64,000 nucleotides of DNA from Marinobacter szutsaonensis (GCF_039523335.1 NZ_BAAAFC010000001.1:1054001-1118000); one strand, 5' to 3'. Shown: positions 9,091 through 18,436, counted from the stretch's first letter. Notes: generated by a model not told the origin, from the sequence alone. A program made the numbers and translations.

Positions 9091-9655
9091 AACCATCGCA
9101 TCCATAGCGCTTTTGTCTTTAGTCGGCCCGGGCATGGTTATGGCCCAGAATGAAGATTACGGGCTGGGTCGGGAAGCCACTGATAAGGAAATCGTGGGCT
9201 GGAACATTGATGTACCGCCCAGCGGTGAAGGTCTGCCCGATGGTTCCGGAAGCGTGTCTGAAGGTAAGGAGGTTTACCAGGCCCAATGCCTGAGCTGCCA
9301 CGGCGCGGACGGTAAAAGTGGCCAGATGGACCGACTCGTAGGCGGTAACGGCACTCTGGCAAGTGGCTCTCCGACCAAGACTGTGGGAAGTTACTGGCCC
9401 TATGCCACCACTCTTTACGACTACGTCCACCGTGCCATGCCATTCCATTCTCCACAAAGCCTCTCACCGGATGAAATCTATGCGGTCACCGCTTATGTTC
9501 TTCATCTCAACGGCATTGTGGAAGAAGGCACAACCCTCGACGCCGACTCACTTCCAAAGATCAAAATGCCCAACCGGGATGGTTTCGTCCGCCCAGACCC
9601 ACGCCCGGATGTCGATGCTGAGGCCTGTATGAGTGACTGTAAAACTGGGAAGTGA
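9077..9655 (+). CDS. soxD: SoxD-like c-type cytochrome subunit of sulfite dehydrogenase
   Basis: 192 residues from ATG 9077, which overlaps the 3' end of soxC by 14 bases and has a GGGGG-rich site; an earlier in-frame ATG at 9032 lies deeper in soxC and spoils the signal peptide. Signal peptide ends at V-M-A-Q. One haem-binding C-L-S-C-H at about 71-75, and a Met ligand in A-M-P-F-H. SoxD of classical Sox systems is often longer with two haems; this is a single-haem form. It would accept electrons from the molybdenum subunit in the periplasm. Confidence 0.8.
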   Translation: MFMYKTIASIALLSLVGPGMVMAQNEDYGLGREATDKEIVGWNIDVPPSGEGLPDGSGSVSEGKEVYQAQCLSCHGADGKSGQMDRLVGGNGTLASGSPTKTVGSYWPYATTLYDYVHRAMPFHSPQSLSPDEIYAVTAYVLHLNGIVEEGTTLDADSLPKIKMPNRDGFVRPDPRPDVDAEACMSDCKTGK

Positions 9656-9723
9656 GAAACGTGAGAGCGGTGGCCTTTTAGAATCGATTTCTACCGTCCC
9701 AGGCGTTCACAACGGACTTCCAA

Positions 9724-9832
9724 TTACTGTCTTCGTTGCTGCTCCGGCGTCAGCGCTTTGGACTTGGGTGTGCCCCTACCACCTTCTTCGGATAGCTGTT
9801 TCATCCTCCCGCCCGGCGTTCTCGCCAATATC
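9724..9832 (-). pseudogene. Probable fragment of an IS3-type OrfA transposase
   Basis: On the minus strand a frame ending at TAA 9724-9726 reads ...K-Q-L-S-E-E-G-G-R-G-T-P-K-S-K-A-L-T-P-E-Q-Q, which looks like the linker between the helix-turn-helix and leucine zipper of IS3-family OrfA proteins. Only about 35 residues remain, and the frame is interrupted where OrfA should continue. It fits the mobile-element character of this stretch. The recognition is by eye from a short segment. Confidence 0.35.
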
Positions 9833-9848
9833 CAAAGAGCCGCTGGCT

Positions 9849-9875
9849 TGGTCGCAAAGCGGACATTCTGATTTG
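9849..9875 (+). repeat. Dispersed repeat R, copy 4
   Basis: TGGTCGCAAAGCGGACATTC then TGATTTG; near-identical to copies 2 and 5. Confidence 0.7.
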
Positions 9876-9978
9876 TAGGTAGGGTCGTGCATAGCCACCA
9901 GATAGAGCTCTTCCCTGAATCAATGAATCTCGCGTGGCAAAAATTGTCCTTGGATGTATCGAGCCTTAAAGGACAGCA

Positions 9979-10653
9979 TCAGGCGGATTCAGGTTTGGTC
10001 TTGGGCTCCTCACGCATGGCTCGGATATCCGCTACATCGACGGGTCTCGAAAGCACCGATTTATATCGGATCAGGTCTTCCTCAAGCATCAGAGGGAGCT
10101 CCAAGCCCAGCAATTTAACTCTCATATAACGCGAGAAATCTACATAGAGTGAAACCCAGGTATCGCCCCTGACGTCGTAAATTTTTGGACCGTCGGCGTT
10201 ACCAACCTCTACTTTAACTCCCTCATAACTGAACTGAACGTACGTTAAGTCCCAGCCTTCCTCTTGGTAATGTTTGGGTGGCTTGGATATGTGTTCTCGG
10301 GCAGCCCCAACCACTGTTAAAAAGTGTTCGCCGGGGACGAAAAGGTCGATATCGTTCAGTTCCCGCTCAGAATCGTATCCTTTTGCTGCAAGTCCCCCAC
10401 AAACCAAATAAGGGATATTTCTTTCTTCCAGCAATGCCACAATCCATCGGACCGCCAACTTATGCCGGCTTTCACTGTTGACGCTCTGAGGACTTTTTTC
10501 ACTGCGGTGTGCGATGCGAGTGACAGAACGAACCAGAAAACGCCAGACGGATCTGTGGACTCGGGAAAATATGGCCGCACGAATCTCTGCGTTCTTCATC
10601 TCTATCTTCCGCAGTTTAGGATCCGGGTTGTGAAACGCCATAAATAATGCCAT
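9979..10653 (-). CDS. Nucleotidyltransferase-fold hypothetical protein
   Basis: 224 residues. The middle has V-C-G-G-L-A-A-K-G and then N-D-I-D-L-F-V-P, the G-G and D-x-D pattern of minimal nucleotidyltransferase folds, including some toxin (AbiEii/MNT-like) and orphan proteins. No partner antitoxin lies next to it. The start is uncertain: ATG 10653 has no ribosome site, while ATG 10599 has a GGAAG nearby and would remove 18 basic residues. It sits between repeat copies R4 and R5, so it could be a transferred single gene. Substrate unknown; it may not be catalytic. Confidence 0.5.
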   Translation of the reverse strand: MALFMAFHNPDPKLRKIEMKNAEIRAAIFSRVHRSVWRFLVRSVTRIAHRSEKSPQSVNSESRHKLAVRWIVALLEERNIPYLVCGGLAAKGYDSERELNDIDLFVPGEHFLTVVGAAREHISKPPKHYQEEGWDLTYVQFSYEGVKVEVGNADGPKIYDVRGDTWVSLYVDFSRYMRVKLLGLELPLMLEEDLIRYKSVLSRPVDVADIRAMREEPKTKPESA

Positions 10654-10788
10654 TCGACCAATTACACTGTTAAGAATTGCAGACTCTTTTTACTTCAGTA
10701 AACGGCACTCTGAAGGAAATCAATTCTCATATTCTTCAGTTCCAGATTACCGACATTAAGTATCTTGAGCCAGGAATTGGTCATCCGA

Positions 10789-10815
10789 TGGTCGCAAAGC
10801 GGACATTCAGATTTT
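10789..10815 (+). repeat. Dispersed repeat R, copy 5
   Basis: TGGTCGCAAAGCGGACATTC then AGATTTT. It is followed at once by the imperfect hairpin at 10818-10875. Confidence 0.7.
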
Positions 10816-10817
10816 CT

Positions 10818-10875
10818 AACGCCTAGTTCACCGGAAAAATACGAGCGTAGCGCGTATTTCCTGCGGTGGATCCAC
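10818..10875. repeat. Imperfect hairpin beside repeat R5
   Basis: CACCG pairs with CGGTG and AAATACG pairs with CGTATTT around a short loop. A GCCTAGTTCAC stretch at 10821 recurs at 6579, also near a copy of repeat R. It lies just past the stop of the 772-residue membrane protein gene and could be its terminator or part of a larger mobile element end. Confidence 0.4.
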
Positions 10876-10892
10876 TTGTTGTTTGGCAAATC

Positions 10893-13211
10893 TCATTCTT
10901 CATCCGAGGATTCAGCCGGCTTAGTATTGCAAGTTTCAGGGCATAAACGGTCTGCTATTCCGTGCAGCAGAACTCTAATTCTCGATTGGTCGACATTTGC
11001 CATTGCCACGTCTATCTCACCGTGACCATATCCGGAGCGGTATTTATCTGCTTCTTCACGTAGATCAGAGGCGGCCCTTGAACGAATATCAAAACAAGGG
11101 GCACCTTCCTTAGCAATATATGTATCAATATCAGTGAATAGCTTTTCATCTGACAAACCAAGGATAAGGTTTAAGCATGCCAACCCACAACATGCTGTTT
11201 CTAGGGATGCACGGCCAGTTTGATATTTACCTACCTTGCGTGTCCAGCTAAGGAGTAGTTCCCGAATTTCAAGCGCCTCCGTATGACAACCACGTTTATG
11301 TGCATCTACTGCGGACTCAAATATATTATCTGCGATACGGTAAGTTTCTATATACTTTATTGTTCCTTCATCATCAGGAATCCATGAGAGCACATAAATC
11401 AACCAATGAGCCGATCTTCTTAGATTGCCTCTATGATGATCACTGCAAATATCTGAACAAGAAACAGCGAGGAGTAATTTTGTAATGTGAACTATCCAGT
11501 GAACTAAATCGAACGTAAGTTGCGATCTTTTCTCAATCGCCAGCAATAATAATTCTTTTTCTGTTTGATATAGTCCATCTGCCCACGCCTCTATATGACC
11601 AATAACTCTTTGTGCTGCTTCATCACCAGGTGATGCATTTGATAAAGCATTTGCCAATTCCGTCAACCATGCTATTAATGTATCGTTGCTCGTGCCGGAA
11701 TAGTAAGGCGCTAAGCTTGTGCTATGAATACTCGTTAGCGGTGAATCAGGTATCTTGAGGTACACTTCTGCAACCAGCTTTACATCATCTCGAACCTCTT
11801 TGACTGCATAGCGCACTTCCCATGACTTGCTCCGTAGTAATTCGAAAGTAAGGGTTGCAAGCTGTTTAACTGCTACTTGGGATACCGGGCGGTAGTTTTT
11901 ATTAACTGCACCAGTGCAAGCTATTAATGCGATTTTCTCCGAGATAGAGGCTGTATACTCAGGCTTGTCATGTGCAACGATAAGTCTAGCTGCATTTCCT
12001 AGCAGTGAAACACCTTCAATTAACACATCAGCCATGTCATGCGGAATAACGCTTTCTACTGCGCTTGTCAGATACCCTGATACCAGATGCGCATGAGTCC
12101 GTACAGCATGCTCATCGCCATATTCAATGGATAGATAAAGTTGTGTGAGCTGTAGCAGACACTGTAGATTTTGCTCAATGAATTGCTCATCTTTTCGTGA
12201 TATACCTACTTGCACATTCTGACGCAAATGCTCAAGTGTTTTTGTCAGAAATCTATCAGACGACAGCGGATTATCGAAAAAATAGTTATTCGAAAAAAAT
12301 GTTTTTCCTTTTGTTTTAATATATAAAGAATTGATCGCGACAATCCCATTAAGCGCAACTCGTGAAACCTCGTGATCGCCTTGCTCTGCATACCGCCTTG
12401 AAAAAGTAATACAATATAAAATTGATCTCTCGGCTGATACCGTCCAATTCTGGTTTAACTGAAAATAGGTAACGCGATCCATATCATATTTACTTCTGAT
12501 TTCCTTATCTTCTGCTCCAACATTGGCATTTGCTTGAAATATCGGCGTCGTCCGTTTAATGGCTCTGTCCCACATTTTAAAATTCTTTTTCGTATCAGCG
12601 ACCACCAATCCCAACTGCATAGTAGGGCTAATCAAAGAAAGCGCTCTGCGGTATGCAAGCACAAATAGCAATATAATTAACAACGAACACCAGGCTGTTG
12701 CTGTAGTAGCGCCAGCCACCCAAGATTTATCTGGTATAAGCGACAACCCTGCGATGATCGCTGCCAATGAAAATGTCGCAACAAATGCTCCAAGCAGTTT
12801 TACGTCGGAGCTAAGTTTCTTAAATAAGCCATGCGGCATACGCTCAACATTTACCTGCATGGCAAACATGATGAGTGAAAACGCAATAGCAGTAGCACCG
12901 ATCAAGGCGCCGCCAAGAGTAAGAAAAAGTGCCTTAAACGATTCGAGTCGTGTTGGCTCGGAAAAATATGGTTCGAAATAACCTTGAAGCGCTGGAACAA
13001 ATATTGCGCTTATTACTATTAGCGCCACTAGAAATATCAATCCTAGCCTGCCGCCATAGTTCGACTTAACCTCGAAAAACCGGTTTTTTAGGGAATAGAC
13101 ACGCTGCCAAACTTTAGCATGCCAAAGAAGCAACGATTCTTTGGCTTTTTTATTAATCAAAATGGATTTATTTTTTATATTTTCCCAGTGCACTAAAGTT
13201 TTGTGGATCAC
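10893..13211 (-). CDS. Large membrane protein with DUF2254-like N-terminus
   Basis: 772 residues. A basic N-terminal segment is followed by four hydrophobic helices (about 56-75, 97-118, 140-160 and 170-190). The segment M-Q-V-N-V-E-R-M-P-H-G-L-F-K-K-L before helix three resembles the DUF2254 family pattern. The remaining 570 residues look cytosolic, helical and without an enzymatic motif I recognise. The likely start is GTG 13211. The gene is clearly AT-richer than its neighbours and uses codons rare elsewhere in the window, so it is probably acquired. Transcribed in the same direction as the SEC-C gene 170 bases upstream. Function unknown; a membrane-associated defence or stress role is only a guess. 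Confidence 0.55.
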   Translation of the reverse strand: MIHKTLVHWENIKNKSILINKKAKESLLLWHAKVWQRVYSLKNRFFEVKSNYGGRLGLIFLVALIVISAIFVPALQGYFEPYFSEPTRLESFKALFLTLGGALIGATAIAFSLIMFAMQVNVERMPHGLFKKLSSDVKLLGAFVATFSLAAIIAGLSLIPDKSWVAGATTATAWCSLLIILLFVLAYRRALSLISPTMQLGLVVADTKKNFKMWDRAIKRTTPIFQANANVGAEDKEIRSKYDMDRVTYFQLNQNWTVSAERSILYCITFSRRYAEQGDHEVSRVALNGIVAINSLYIKTKGKTFFSNNYFFDNPLSSDRFLTKTLEHLRQNVQVGISRKDEQFIEQNLQCLLQLTQLYLSIEYGDEHAVRTHAHLVSGYLTSAVESVIPHDMADVLIEGVSLLGNAARLIVAHDKPEYTASISEKIALIACTGAVNKNYRPVSQVAVKQLATLTFELLRSKSWEVRYAVKEVRDDVKLVAEVYLKIPDSPLTSIHSTSLAPYYSGTSNDTLIAWLTELANALSNASPGDEAAQRVIGHIEAWADGLYQTEKELLLLAIEKRSQLTFDLVHWIVHITKLLLAVSCSDICSDHHRGNLRRSAHWLIYVLSWIPDDEGTIKYIETYRIADNIFESAVDAHKRGCHTEALEIRELLLSWTRKVGKYQTGRASLETACCGLACLNLILGLSDEKLFTDIDTYIAKEGAPCFDIRSRAASDLREEADKYRSGYGHGEIDVAMANVDQSRIRVLLHGIADRLCPETCNTKPAESSDEE

Positions 13212-13382
13212 AGCTTGGCGAGCCCTCTATTTAATTAAAATATTTTGAAACATTTCGTGCATTAGATATTCAATTTTGTCACCTATATTAACGCTTATAT
13301 AGACACACAACGCTTGCAGCATGCACGCCCACGGAATGGAGCCGAGAGCGTAATGTAGTGGGCGCCGCCGTGCCTGCACTGG

Positions 13383-14204
13383 TCATACATCTCTGCTCCA
13401 AAGGCGAAATTTACGGTACGGTTTATCGTCTACCAGGTGCAGTTCCTCAGAACTTGATAATTGATCTGTATTACAAAGAAGCCACTTTGCTTCTTTGTCG
13501 GCAAGCTCAATCATCCGGTTAGCAATAGAATCATTTTTAGAATCCGAGCTTCCATAAAATAGCTGGAAGTTCTCTGGAAGAAAGGCACCAGGAATCAACT
13601 CTTTCTCACCACGATTGATCGCATCATGTGCTCCCAGATCAGAGTCCACTATCAAGGCGATAGATAGATTATCTTTATACCCTTGGGCACCGCGAATGAG
13701 TTTAATAGCTTCTACCCATCCAATTTTCTCTGGGTTTTCAATTGGGGATCGGAACTCGATCAACTGAATCATGCTAAATCCGATCGCAGTTTGATCATGA
13801 CGGCTACCAGCAACTGTTTCACCTTGCACTATACCTGTTATGGATACCGTTTCTTCTTCGATGACCTTGGTATTCGTATCGACAGCAAAAATCGCATCAA
13901 AACCGGTCAAGGCTCGGTCAGTATTGACGAACATTGCACTAGGTCGCAGTGGTGAACGGGACAGAACCTTATTACCTTTTTTTCGTTTATAGGTTACCTC
14001 TGCATACGCAGATTTTGGTTCGATCACTTGCCTGTTTTGAAGTAATCGAACGTCTCCGGTTCGAATATCAATTTCCATACCATCCAGTGTGGTCGGGGCA
14101 CCCATATCTACAGACACTGCGAGGGTCCGTTGTTTCTTGCTTATGCAACACTTTTTGAATTTTTTGCCGCTTCCACACGGGCAGCTTTGATTTCTATTTT
14201 TCAT
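13383..14204 (-). CDS. SEC-C zinc-motif protein of unknown function
   Basis: 273 residues. The N-terminus C-P-C-G-S-G-K-K-F-K-K-C-C is a textbook SEC-C zinc-binding motif as found at the end of SecA and at the ends of many accessory proteins. The remaining 250 residues are a globular domain I do not recognise, with a hydrophobic strand I-A-L-I-V-D-S-D-L-G that may be an active-site edge. Start ATG 14204. The gene is AT-richer than the chromosome around it and lies beside the large membrane protein, in the same direction, so the two probably arrived together. SEC-C proteins are frequent in defence islands, but no defence function can be shown here. Confidence 0.6.
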   Translation of the reverse strand: MKNRNQSCPCGSGKKFKKCCISKKQRTLAVSVDMGAPTTLDGMEIDIRTGDVRLLQNRQVIEPKSAYAEVTYKRKKGNKVLSRSPLRPSAMFVNTDRALTGFDAIFAVDTNTKVIEEETVSITGIVQGETVAGSRHDQTAIGFSMIQLIEFRSPIENPEKIGWVEAIKLIRGAQGYKDNLSIALIVDSDLGAHDAINRGEKELIPGAFLPENFQLFYGSSDSKNDSIANRMIELADKEAKWLLCNTDQLSSSEELHLVDDKPYRKFRLWSRDV

Positions 14205-14685
14205 TGCTTCGTAGAACCGCTTATTAGTTTAAGTTCACACTAAACCCAGTCGGCTCTCTCAGTCGAGGCCTCAACCACATTAAAATTTCCATTCCATTTC
14301 AAAGGGATAGTAGCTGCCTGTCCGCGAATATGCGAACCCCGACGCTGTCAATAGTTTGCACACGACTTATTTGTGCACGTTTCCGCAAGTTACACCCAGG
14401 GGGCTAAAAAATGCTTCTCCAATACAACGACGTGCAAGAGTTACATGTAAAAAGCGTCCGGCACTGTGCAAATTAAACCGTAGGCATTTTGCGGATTTCA
14501 GGTGTTTTCCATTATATGCCCATAAAGTCTACAGGCATCATTGTGGACCAAAAGTCCTCATAGAAACTCAGCTTTAGACCAGTTCCGTAGCTCTAAGAAG
14601 GATGGATTTCTTGGGTTTGCACCAGTGAAACGAGCTTGGATTGAGTGCAACGCGAACGTTCGCTTCTGTTTATTACCGGTCATCA
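14205..14685. other. 481-base gene-free junction region
   Basis: No supportable gene, repeat or RNA seen. It is the right border of the AT-richer block. Frames are short and lack ribosome sites. Confidence 0.45.
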
Positions 14686-14960
14686 CTAATCAATCTCACC
14701 CAGTATCTTTTTGATGGCTTTCATGAAGCCGCGAGGCAATATTTCCGTACCGACCTCATCTTTTACCTGCCCCAGGACATTCGCTTGAAAACCGAGCTTA
14801 TCCAACCATTCATCCGTCAAGACGGTCTGCAACGCCTTAATCCCGTTGTCGGAGCAAATGCCTTTCAAGGATGGGAGCAACTCGGCGCTCGTTTCGGACT
14901 GGGCATGGCTATACGTAGTGGGGCGCTTGTCGATGACGATTTGGGTTTAATTCTTGAGTA
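14686..14960 (-). pseudogene. C-terminal remnant of an unrecognised gene
   Basis: A minus-strand frame reads from just after an in-frame stop near 14957, through I-V-I-D-K-R-P-T-T-Y and W-L-D-K-L-G-F-Q-A-N, to a stop at 14686. The last 64 residues after an internal ATG look like ordinary globular protein, with a basic amphipathic end (F-M-K-A-I-K-K-I-L). Its 5' part would run into the TetR gene, so it looks truncated by whatever created the junction at about 14.96 kb. I do not recognise the family. Confidence 0.3.
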
Positions 14961-14987
14961 TGTTGGCTTCCCTCTTCCAGACGCCTT

Positions 14988-15611
14988 TCAGGGCGTTGCA
15001 GGAAATCCGAGCATGGCCATAACCTGATCGGTCAGCCCATCCAGGGTCAGCCCACCCCTCTCCGGCCGGTACCAAGTGACGGTCCAGCTCAGGGCACCGG
15101 TCAGCATGCGCCGAACCACGAAAGGCTCCGCCAGTAGCCGGCCCTGGTCTCGCAGGGCGCCGAGCACATCCAGCCAGAGCGCTTCATAGATATCCCGCAG
15201 CTCCAGAACGTCAGCCCGGGAATCCGCGGACAAGCTTCGCCACTCGAAGACCAGAACCGCCATGGCTTCACCGGTCTGGCCATTGATGGATTCCAGCTCG
15301 GCACGAACCAGCGCCCGGAGCTTGTCTTTCGGGGATTCGGCCGCCTCCATGGCCGCCTGCATCAGGGCGGTATTCAGCCGGATGGTCTCCACCATCACTG
15401 CCTTGAGGATTTCCTCCTTGGTACGGAAATGGTGAAACAGGCTGCCGGACTGGATGCCCACAGCAGCGGCCAGATCCCGGACCGTGGTGCGCTCATACCC
15501 CTTCTCCCGGAACAACCGGGCCGCTTCCTTCAACAACCGCCCACGGGCGCCTTTGGGGTCGGAAACGAGGTTTTCGGCAATCAGGGACTGGAGGATCTGG
15601 TTCTGGCTCAC
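14988..15611 (-). CDS. atuR: TetR-family repressor of the terpene cluster (AtuR-like)
   Basis: 207 residues. The TetR DNA-binding domain fills residues 25-75 ([21 protein letters not shown]), followed by a C-terminal ligand domain of ordinary size. It is transcribed divergently from atuA, and a strong palindrome lies inside the presumed atuA promoter. In Pseudomonas aeruginosa the TetR protein AtuR represses the atu genes until a pathway intermediate is present. The gene order and operator make the same role very likely here. The effector cannot be read from sequence. Confidence 0.8.
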   Translation of the reverse strand: MSQNQILQSLIAENLVSDPKGARGRLLKEAARLFREKGYERTTVRDLAAAVGIQSGSLFHHFRTKEEILKAVMVETIRLNTALMQAAMEAAESPKDKLRALVRAELESINGQTGEAMAVLVFEWRSLSADSRADVLELRDIYEALWLDVLGALRDQGRLLAEPFVVRRMLTGALSWTVTWYRPERGGLTLDGLTDQVMAMLGFPATP

Positions 15612-15664
15612 TAAGGCTGTCCGGTTGGCTAACGAGGCCTTTAATACTACCTCAAATTTGCCTG

Positions 15665-15694
15665 TTTACAAACCAAGCGCTTGCTTGGTATTGT
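15665..15694 (+). promoter_or_regulatory. atuA promoter with AtuR operator in the -35/-10 spacer
   Basis: TTTACA (15665-15670) and TATTGT (15689-15694) are separated by 18 bases. The spacer contains ACCAAGC-GCTT-GCTTGGT (15672-15689), a perfect inverted repeat with 7-base arms. A repressor bound here would block RNA polymerase directly. The site is 60 bases upstream of the atuA start and 60 upstream of atuR, so it could also autoregulate. Confidence 0.65.
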
Positions 15695-15751
15695 CATTTC
15701 CATCCTCCGATAAACCCGCGGGATGCGGGCGACAAAAACAAGGCAGATAAG

Positions 15752-17563
15752 ATGTCAGATTTCAACCGCAACACCGTGCGCATCGGCTGCTCTGCCGCCT
15801 TCTGGGGCGACACCGAGACCGCCGCCGCCCAGCTGGTCAGGAAGGGCAATATCGACTACCTGGTGGCGGACTACCTCGCCGAGATCACCATGTCGATCAT
15901 GGCCGGCCAGAAGATGAAGGACCCGACCCAGGGTTATGCCCGGGATTTTGTCCAGACCGTGATGGGCCCCTTGCTGGGCGAGATCAAAGAGAAAGGTATC
16001 CGGGTGCTGGCCAATGCCGGCGGCGTGAATCCCGTAGCCTGCCGCGATGCCCTCCAGTCGTTGTGTGAGAAGGCGGGTGTTGATCTCAAGATCGGCCTGG
16101 TCCTTGGTGACGACCTGCTGATGACAAAGAAGAAACTCAGCGACGCCGGCATCACTGAGATGACCACCGGCCAGCCCATGCCGGCCATGATGGTCAGCCT
16201 CAACGCCTATCTGGGGGCACCGGGCCTCGTGAGTGCACTGGAACAGGGGGCCGACATTGTCATCACCGGCCGCGTGGCGGACAGTGCCCTGGTACTGGCA
16301 CCGTTGGTGCATGAGTTCGGCTGGCAATGGGACGACTACGACAAACTGGCCCAGGGCAGCCTCGCCGGCCATCTGCTGGAATGCGGCACCCAGGCCACCG
16401 GCGGCAACTTCACTGACTGGCAGGACGTCGCCGACGGCTATGCCGACATGGGTTTCCCGATCGCAGAGATCAGCGCCTCGGGCGACTTTGCCATCACCAA
16501 GCCCGAGGGTACCGGCGGCATGGTCAGCCGGGGAACCGTCGCGGAACAACTGGTCTATGAAATCGGCGATCCCCGTGCTTACCTGCTGCCCGACGTGGTG
16601 TGTGATTTCACCGGGGTCACCCTCGAGGATTCCGGCCCCGACCGGGTAATGGTCAAAGGGGCCCGAGGCCAGGGTCCCACCGACAGTTACAAGGTATCCG
16701 GCACCTGGCCAGACGGATTCAAATGCACCGTCACCTTCCTGCTGGCCGGTCTCGATGCCCCCAACAAGGCGCAGACCGTGGCCGAGGCTATTCTCGCGAA
16801 GACTTCCCGCATGTTCAGCGAGCGGGGCTTGCCCGATTACTCGGAAACCAGCATCGAACTGCTGGGCACCGAGACCACCTACGGTGCCCACGCCCGCGGC
16901 CAGGACTGCCGGGAAGTGGTGGTAAAGATCAGCACCGCCCACCCGAAGAAAGAGGCCCTGGTATTGTTCTCCCGGGAAATCGCCCAGGCCGCCACCGGTA
17001 TGGCGCCGGGGATCACCGGTATTGTCGGCGGGCGCCCGACGGTCTGGCCCAAGATCCGGCTCTGGTCCTGCCTGGTTCCCAAGACCGACGTGTCGGTGAC
17101 CGTGGATCTGGAAGGCGAACAGTCGCCTGTCGACATCCGCACCGATGGCGGTTTCGACCCTGAAAAACTGCCAGAGCTTGCCGAGTCCGACACTGTTTCG
17201 GAAACCGATCTGGTCGTTCCCCTGATTGAACTGGCCTGGGCCCGTAGCGGCGACAAGGGCGATCACAGCAACATCGGCGTCATCGCCCGAGATCCGGCCT
17301 TCAAACCCTATATCGCTTCCGCCCTGAACGAAGCCGCCGTCGCGGACTGGATGGCCCATACCCTGAATCCCGAGACCGGCAAGGTGACCCGGTGGGCCAT
17401 GCCCGGGCTGCATGCCTTCAACTTCCTGCTGGAACACAGCCTCGGTGGCGGCGGCGTCGCGAGCCTGCGCATCGACCCCCAGGGCAAGGCCTTCGCCCAA
17501 CAACTTCTGGAATTCCCCGTGCCCATCAGCCGGGGCGCTTATGAAAAAGGACAAAACCGATGA
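15752..17563 (+). CDS. atuA: Acyclic terpene utilisation protein AtuA
   Basis: 603 residues, the family's usual length. It has the AtuA (DUF1446) domain: N-terminal [10 protein letters not shown], then A-N-A-G-G-V-N-P and a [10 protein letters not shown] motif, with a second domain from about residue 480 ([14 protein letters not shown]). AtuA is required for growth on citronellol or geraniol in Pseudomonas, though its reaction is not settled. First gene of the plus-strand atu operon, with its promoter shared with atuR. Its stop overlaps atuB by ATGA, indicating translational coupling. A 599-residue antisense frame covers the whole gene and is a codon-bias artefact. Confidence 0.9.
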   Translation: MSDFNRNTVRIGCSAAFWGDTETAAAQLVRKGNIDYLVADYLAEITMSIMAGQKMKDPTQGYARDFVQTVMGPLLGEIKEKGIRVLANAGGVNPVACRDALQSLCEKAGVDLKIGLVLGDDLLMTKKKLSDAGITEMTTGQPMPAMMVSLNAYLGAPGLVSALEQGADIVITGRVADSALVLAPLVHEFGWQWDDYDKLAQGSLAGHLLECGTQATGGNFTDWQDVADGYADMGFPIAEISASGDFAITKPEGTGGMVSRGTVAEQLVYEIGDPRAYLLPDVVCDFTGVTLEDSGPDRVMVKGARGQGPTDSYKVSGTWPDGFKCTVTFLLAGLDAPNKAQTVAEAILAKTSRMFSERGLPDYSETSIELLGTETTYGAHARGQDCREVVVKISTAHPKKEALVLFSREIAQAATGMAPGITGIVGGRPTVWPKIRLWSCLVPKTDVSVTVDLEGEQSPVDIRTDGGFDPEKLPELAESDTVSETDLVVPLIELAWARSGDKGDHSNIGVIARDPAFKPYIASALNEAAVADWMAHTLNPETGKVTRWAMPGLHAFNFLLEHSLGGGGVASLRIDPQGKAFAQQLLEFPVPISRGAYEKGQNR

Positions 17564-18426
17564 GTTATCGCTCTGTATTCCAGCCGGACCTGTTCAAAGA
17601 CCACGTCTACATCGTCACCGGTGGCGGCTCCGGTATCGGCCGCTGCACCGCCCACGAACTCGCTGCCCTGGGCGCAACCGTGGCATTGGTGGGCCGAAAG
17701 CAGGAGAAAGTCGATGCGGTGAAGGCAGAAATCACCGAGGACGGCGGCATTGCTTCCGCCCACGTGTGTGACATCCGCGAAGAAGAGTCCGTTAAAGCCA
17801 CTGTCGCCGCCATCATTGCCGAGCACGGCGGCCTCAACGGCGTGGTGAACAATGCCGGAGGCCAGTTTGCGTCTCCGCTGACCGGCATCAACCAGAAAGG
17901 CTGGGAAACCGTGGTCCGGACCAACCTTACCGGCGGCTTTCTAATGGCCCGCGAAGCCTACACTCAGGCTCTGAGCAAAACCGGCGGCGCCATCGTCAAC
18001 ATCGTCGCCGACATGTGGGGCGGCATGCCCGGCATGGGCCATTCCGGTGCAGCCAGGGCCGGCATGGTCAACTTCACCCAGACCGCCGCCGTGGAATGGG
18101 CCCCATCCGGAGTCCGGGTCAATGCCGTGGCTCCGGGCTGGATTGCCTCCAGCGGCATGGACAACTACCCGGCCCACATGAAGAGCTGGATCCGTAGCCT
18201 GGCCGACGCCGTGCCGATCAAGCGCCTGGGCACCGAGTCGGAGGTCAGCGCTGCAATCTGCTTCCTGCTCAGCCCAGCCGCGGCCTTCATTTCCGGGGAT
18301 TGCCTGAGAATCGACGGCGCCGCCTCCCAGGGCGGCCGGGTCTGGCCCATGCCCAAAGCCAAGAACAACGAGGCCTGGAACGGCTTCCACCGCGCCGTGA
18401 CCCCGAAGGTGCTGAGCGAGGACTGA
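17560..18426 (+). CDS. atuB: Short-chain dehydrogenase/reductase AtuB
   Basis: 288 residues with an SDR Rossmann start [13 protein letters not shown] at about 95 and a C-terminal V-N-A-V-A-P-G-W. The usual Y-x-x-x-K catalytic pair is not visible: the place where it should stand reads [11 protein letters not shown], so the Tyr and Lys are replaced by His and Arg. Members of this peroxisomal-2,4-dienoyl-CoA-reductase-like branch often lack the Tyr, and AtuB-type proteins are proposed to reduce or oxidise citronellol-pathway intermediates. Coupled to atuA by an ATGA overlap and 10 bases before atuC. Confidence 0.8.
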   Translation: MSYRSVFQPDLFKDHVYIVTGGGSGIGRCTAHELAALGATVALVGRKQEKVDAVKAEITEDGGIASAHVCDIREEESVKATVAAIIAEHGGLNGVVNNAGGQFASPLTGINQKGWETVVRTNLTGGFLMAREAYTQALSKTGGAIVNIVADMWGGMPGMGHSGAARAGMVNFTQTAAVEWAPSGVRVNAVAPGWIASSGMDNYPAHMKSWIRSLADAVPIKRLGTESEVSAAICFLLSPAAAFISGDCLRIDGAASQGGRVWPMPKAKNNEAWNGFHRAVTPKVLSED

Positions 18427-18436
18427 GGAAACAGAG

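Larger units (their letters stand above)
9656..9978. other. Intergenic stretch with transposase remnant and repeat copy R4
   Basis: 323 bases between soxD and the nucleotidyltransferase-like gene. It holds the short OrfA-like remnant and repeat R copy 4 at 9849-9875, and nothing else I can identify. Confidence 0.5.

Noticed and set aside
5923..10875. Integron gene-cassette array
   Set aside because: The spaced repeats suggested attC sites, but I find no GTTRRRY/RYYYAAC core pair, and the repeats lack the inverted L-box structure and an integrase gene.
15755..17554. 599-residue open frame antisense to atuA
   Set aside because: It mirrors atuA over its full length, has no family motif, and long antisense frames are common in GC-rich genes.
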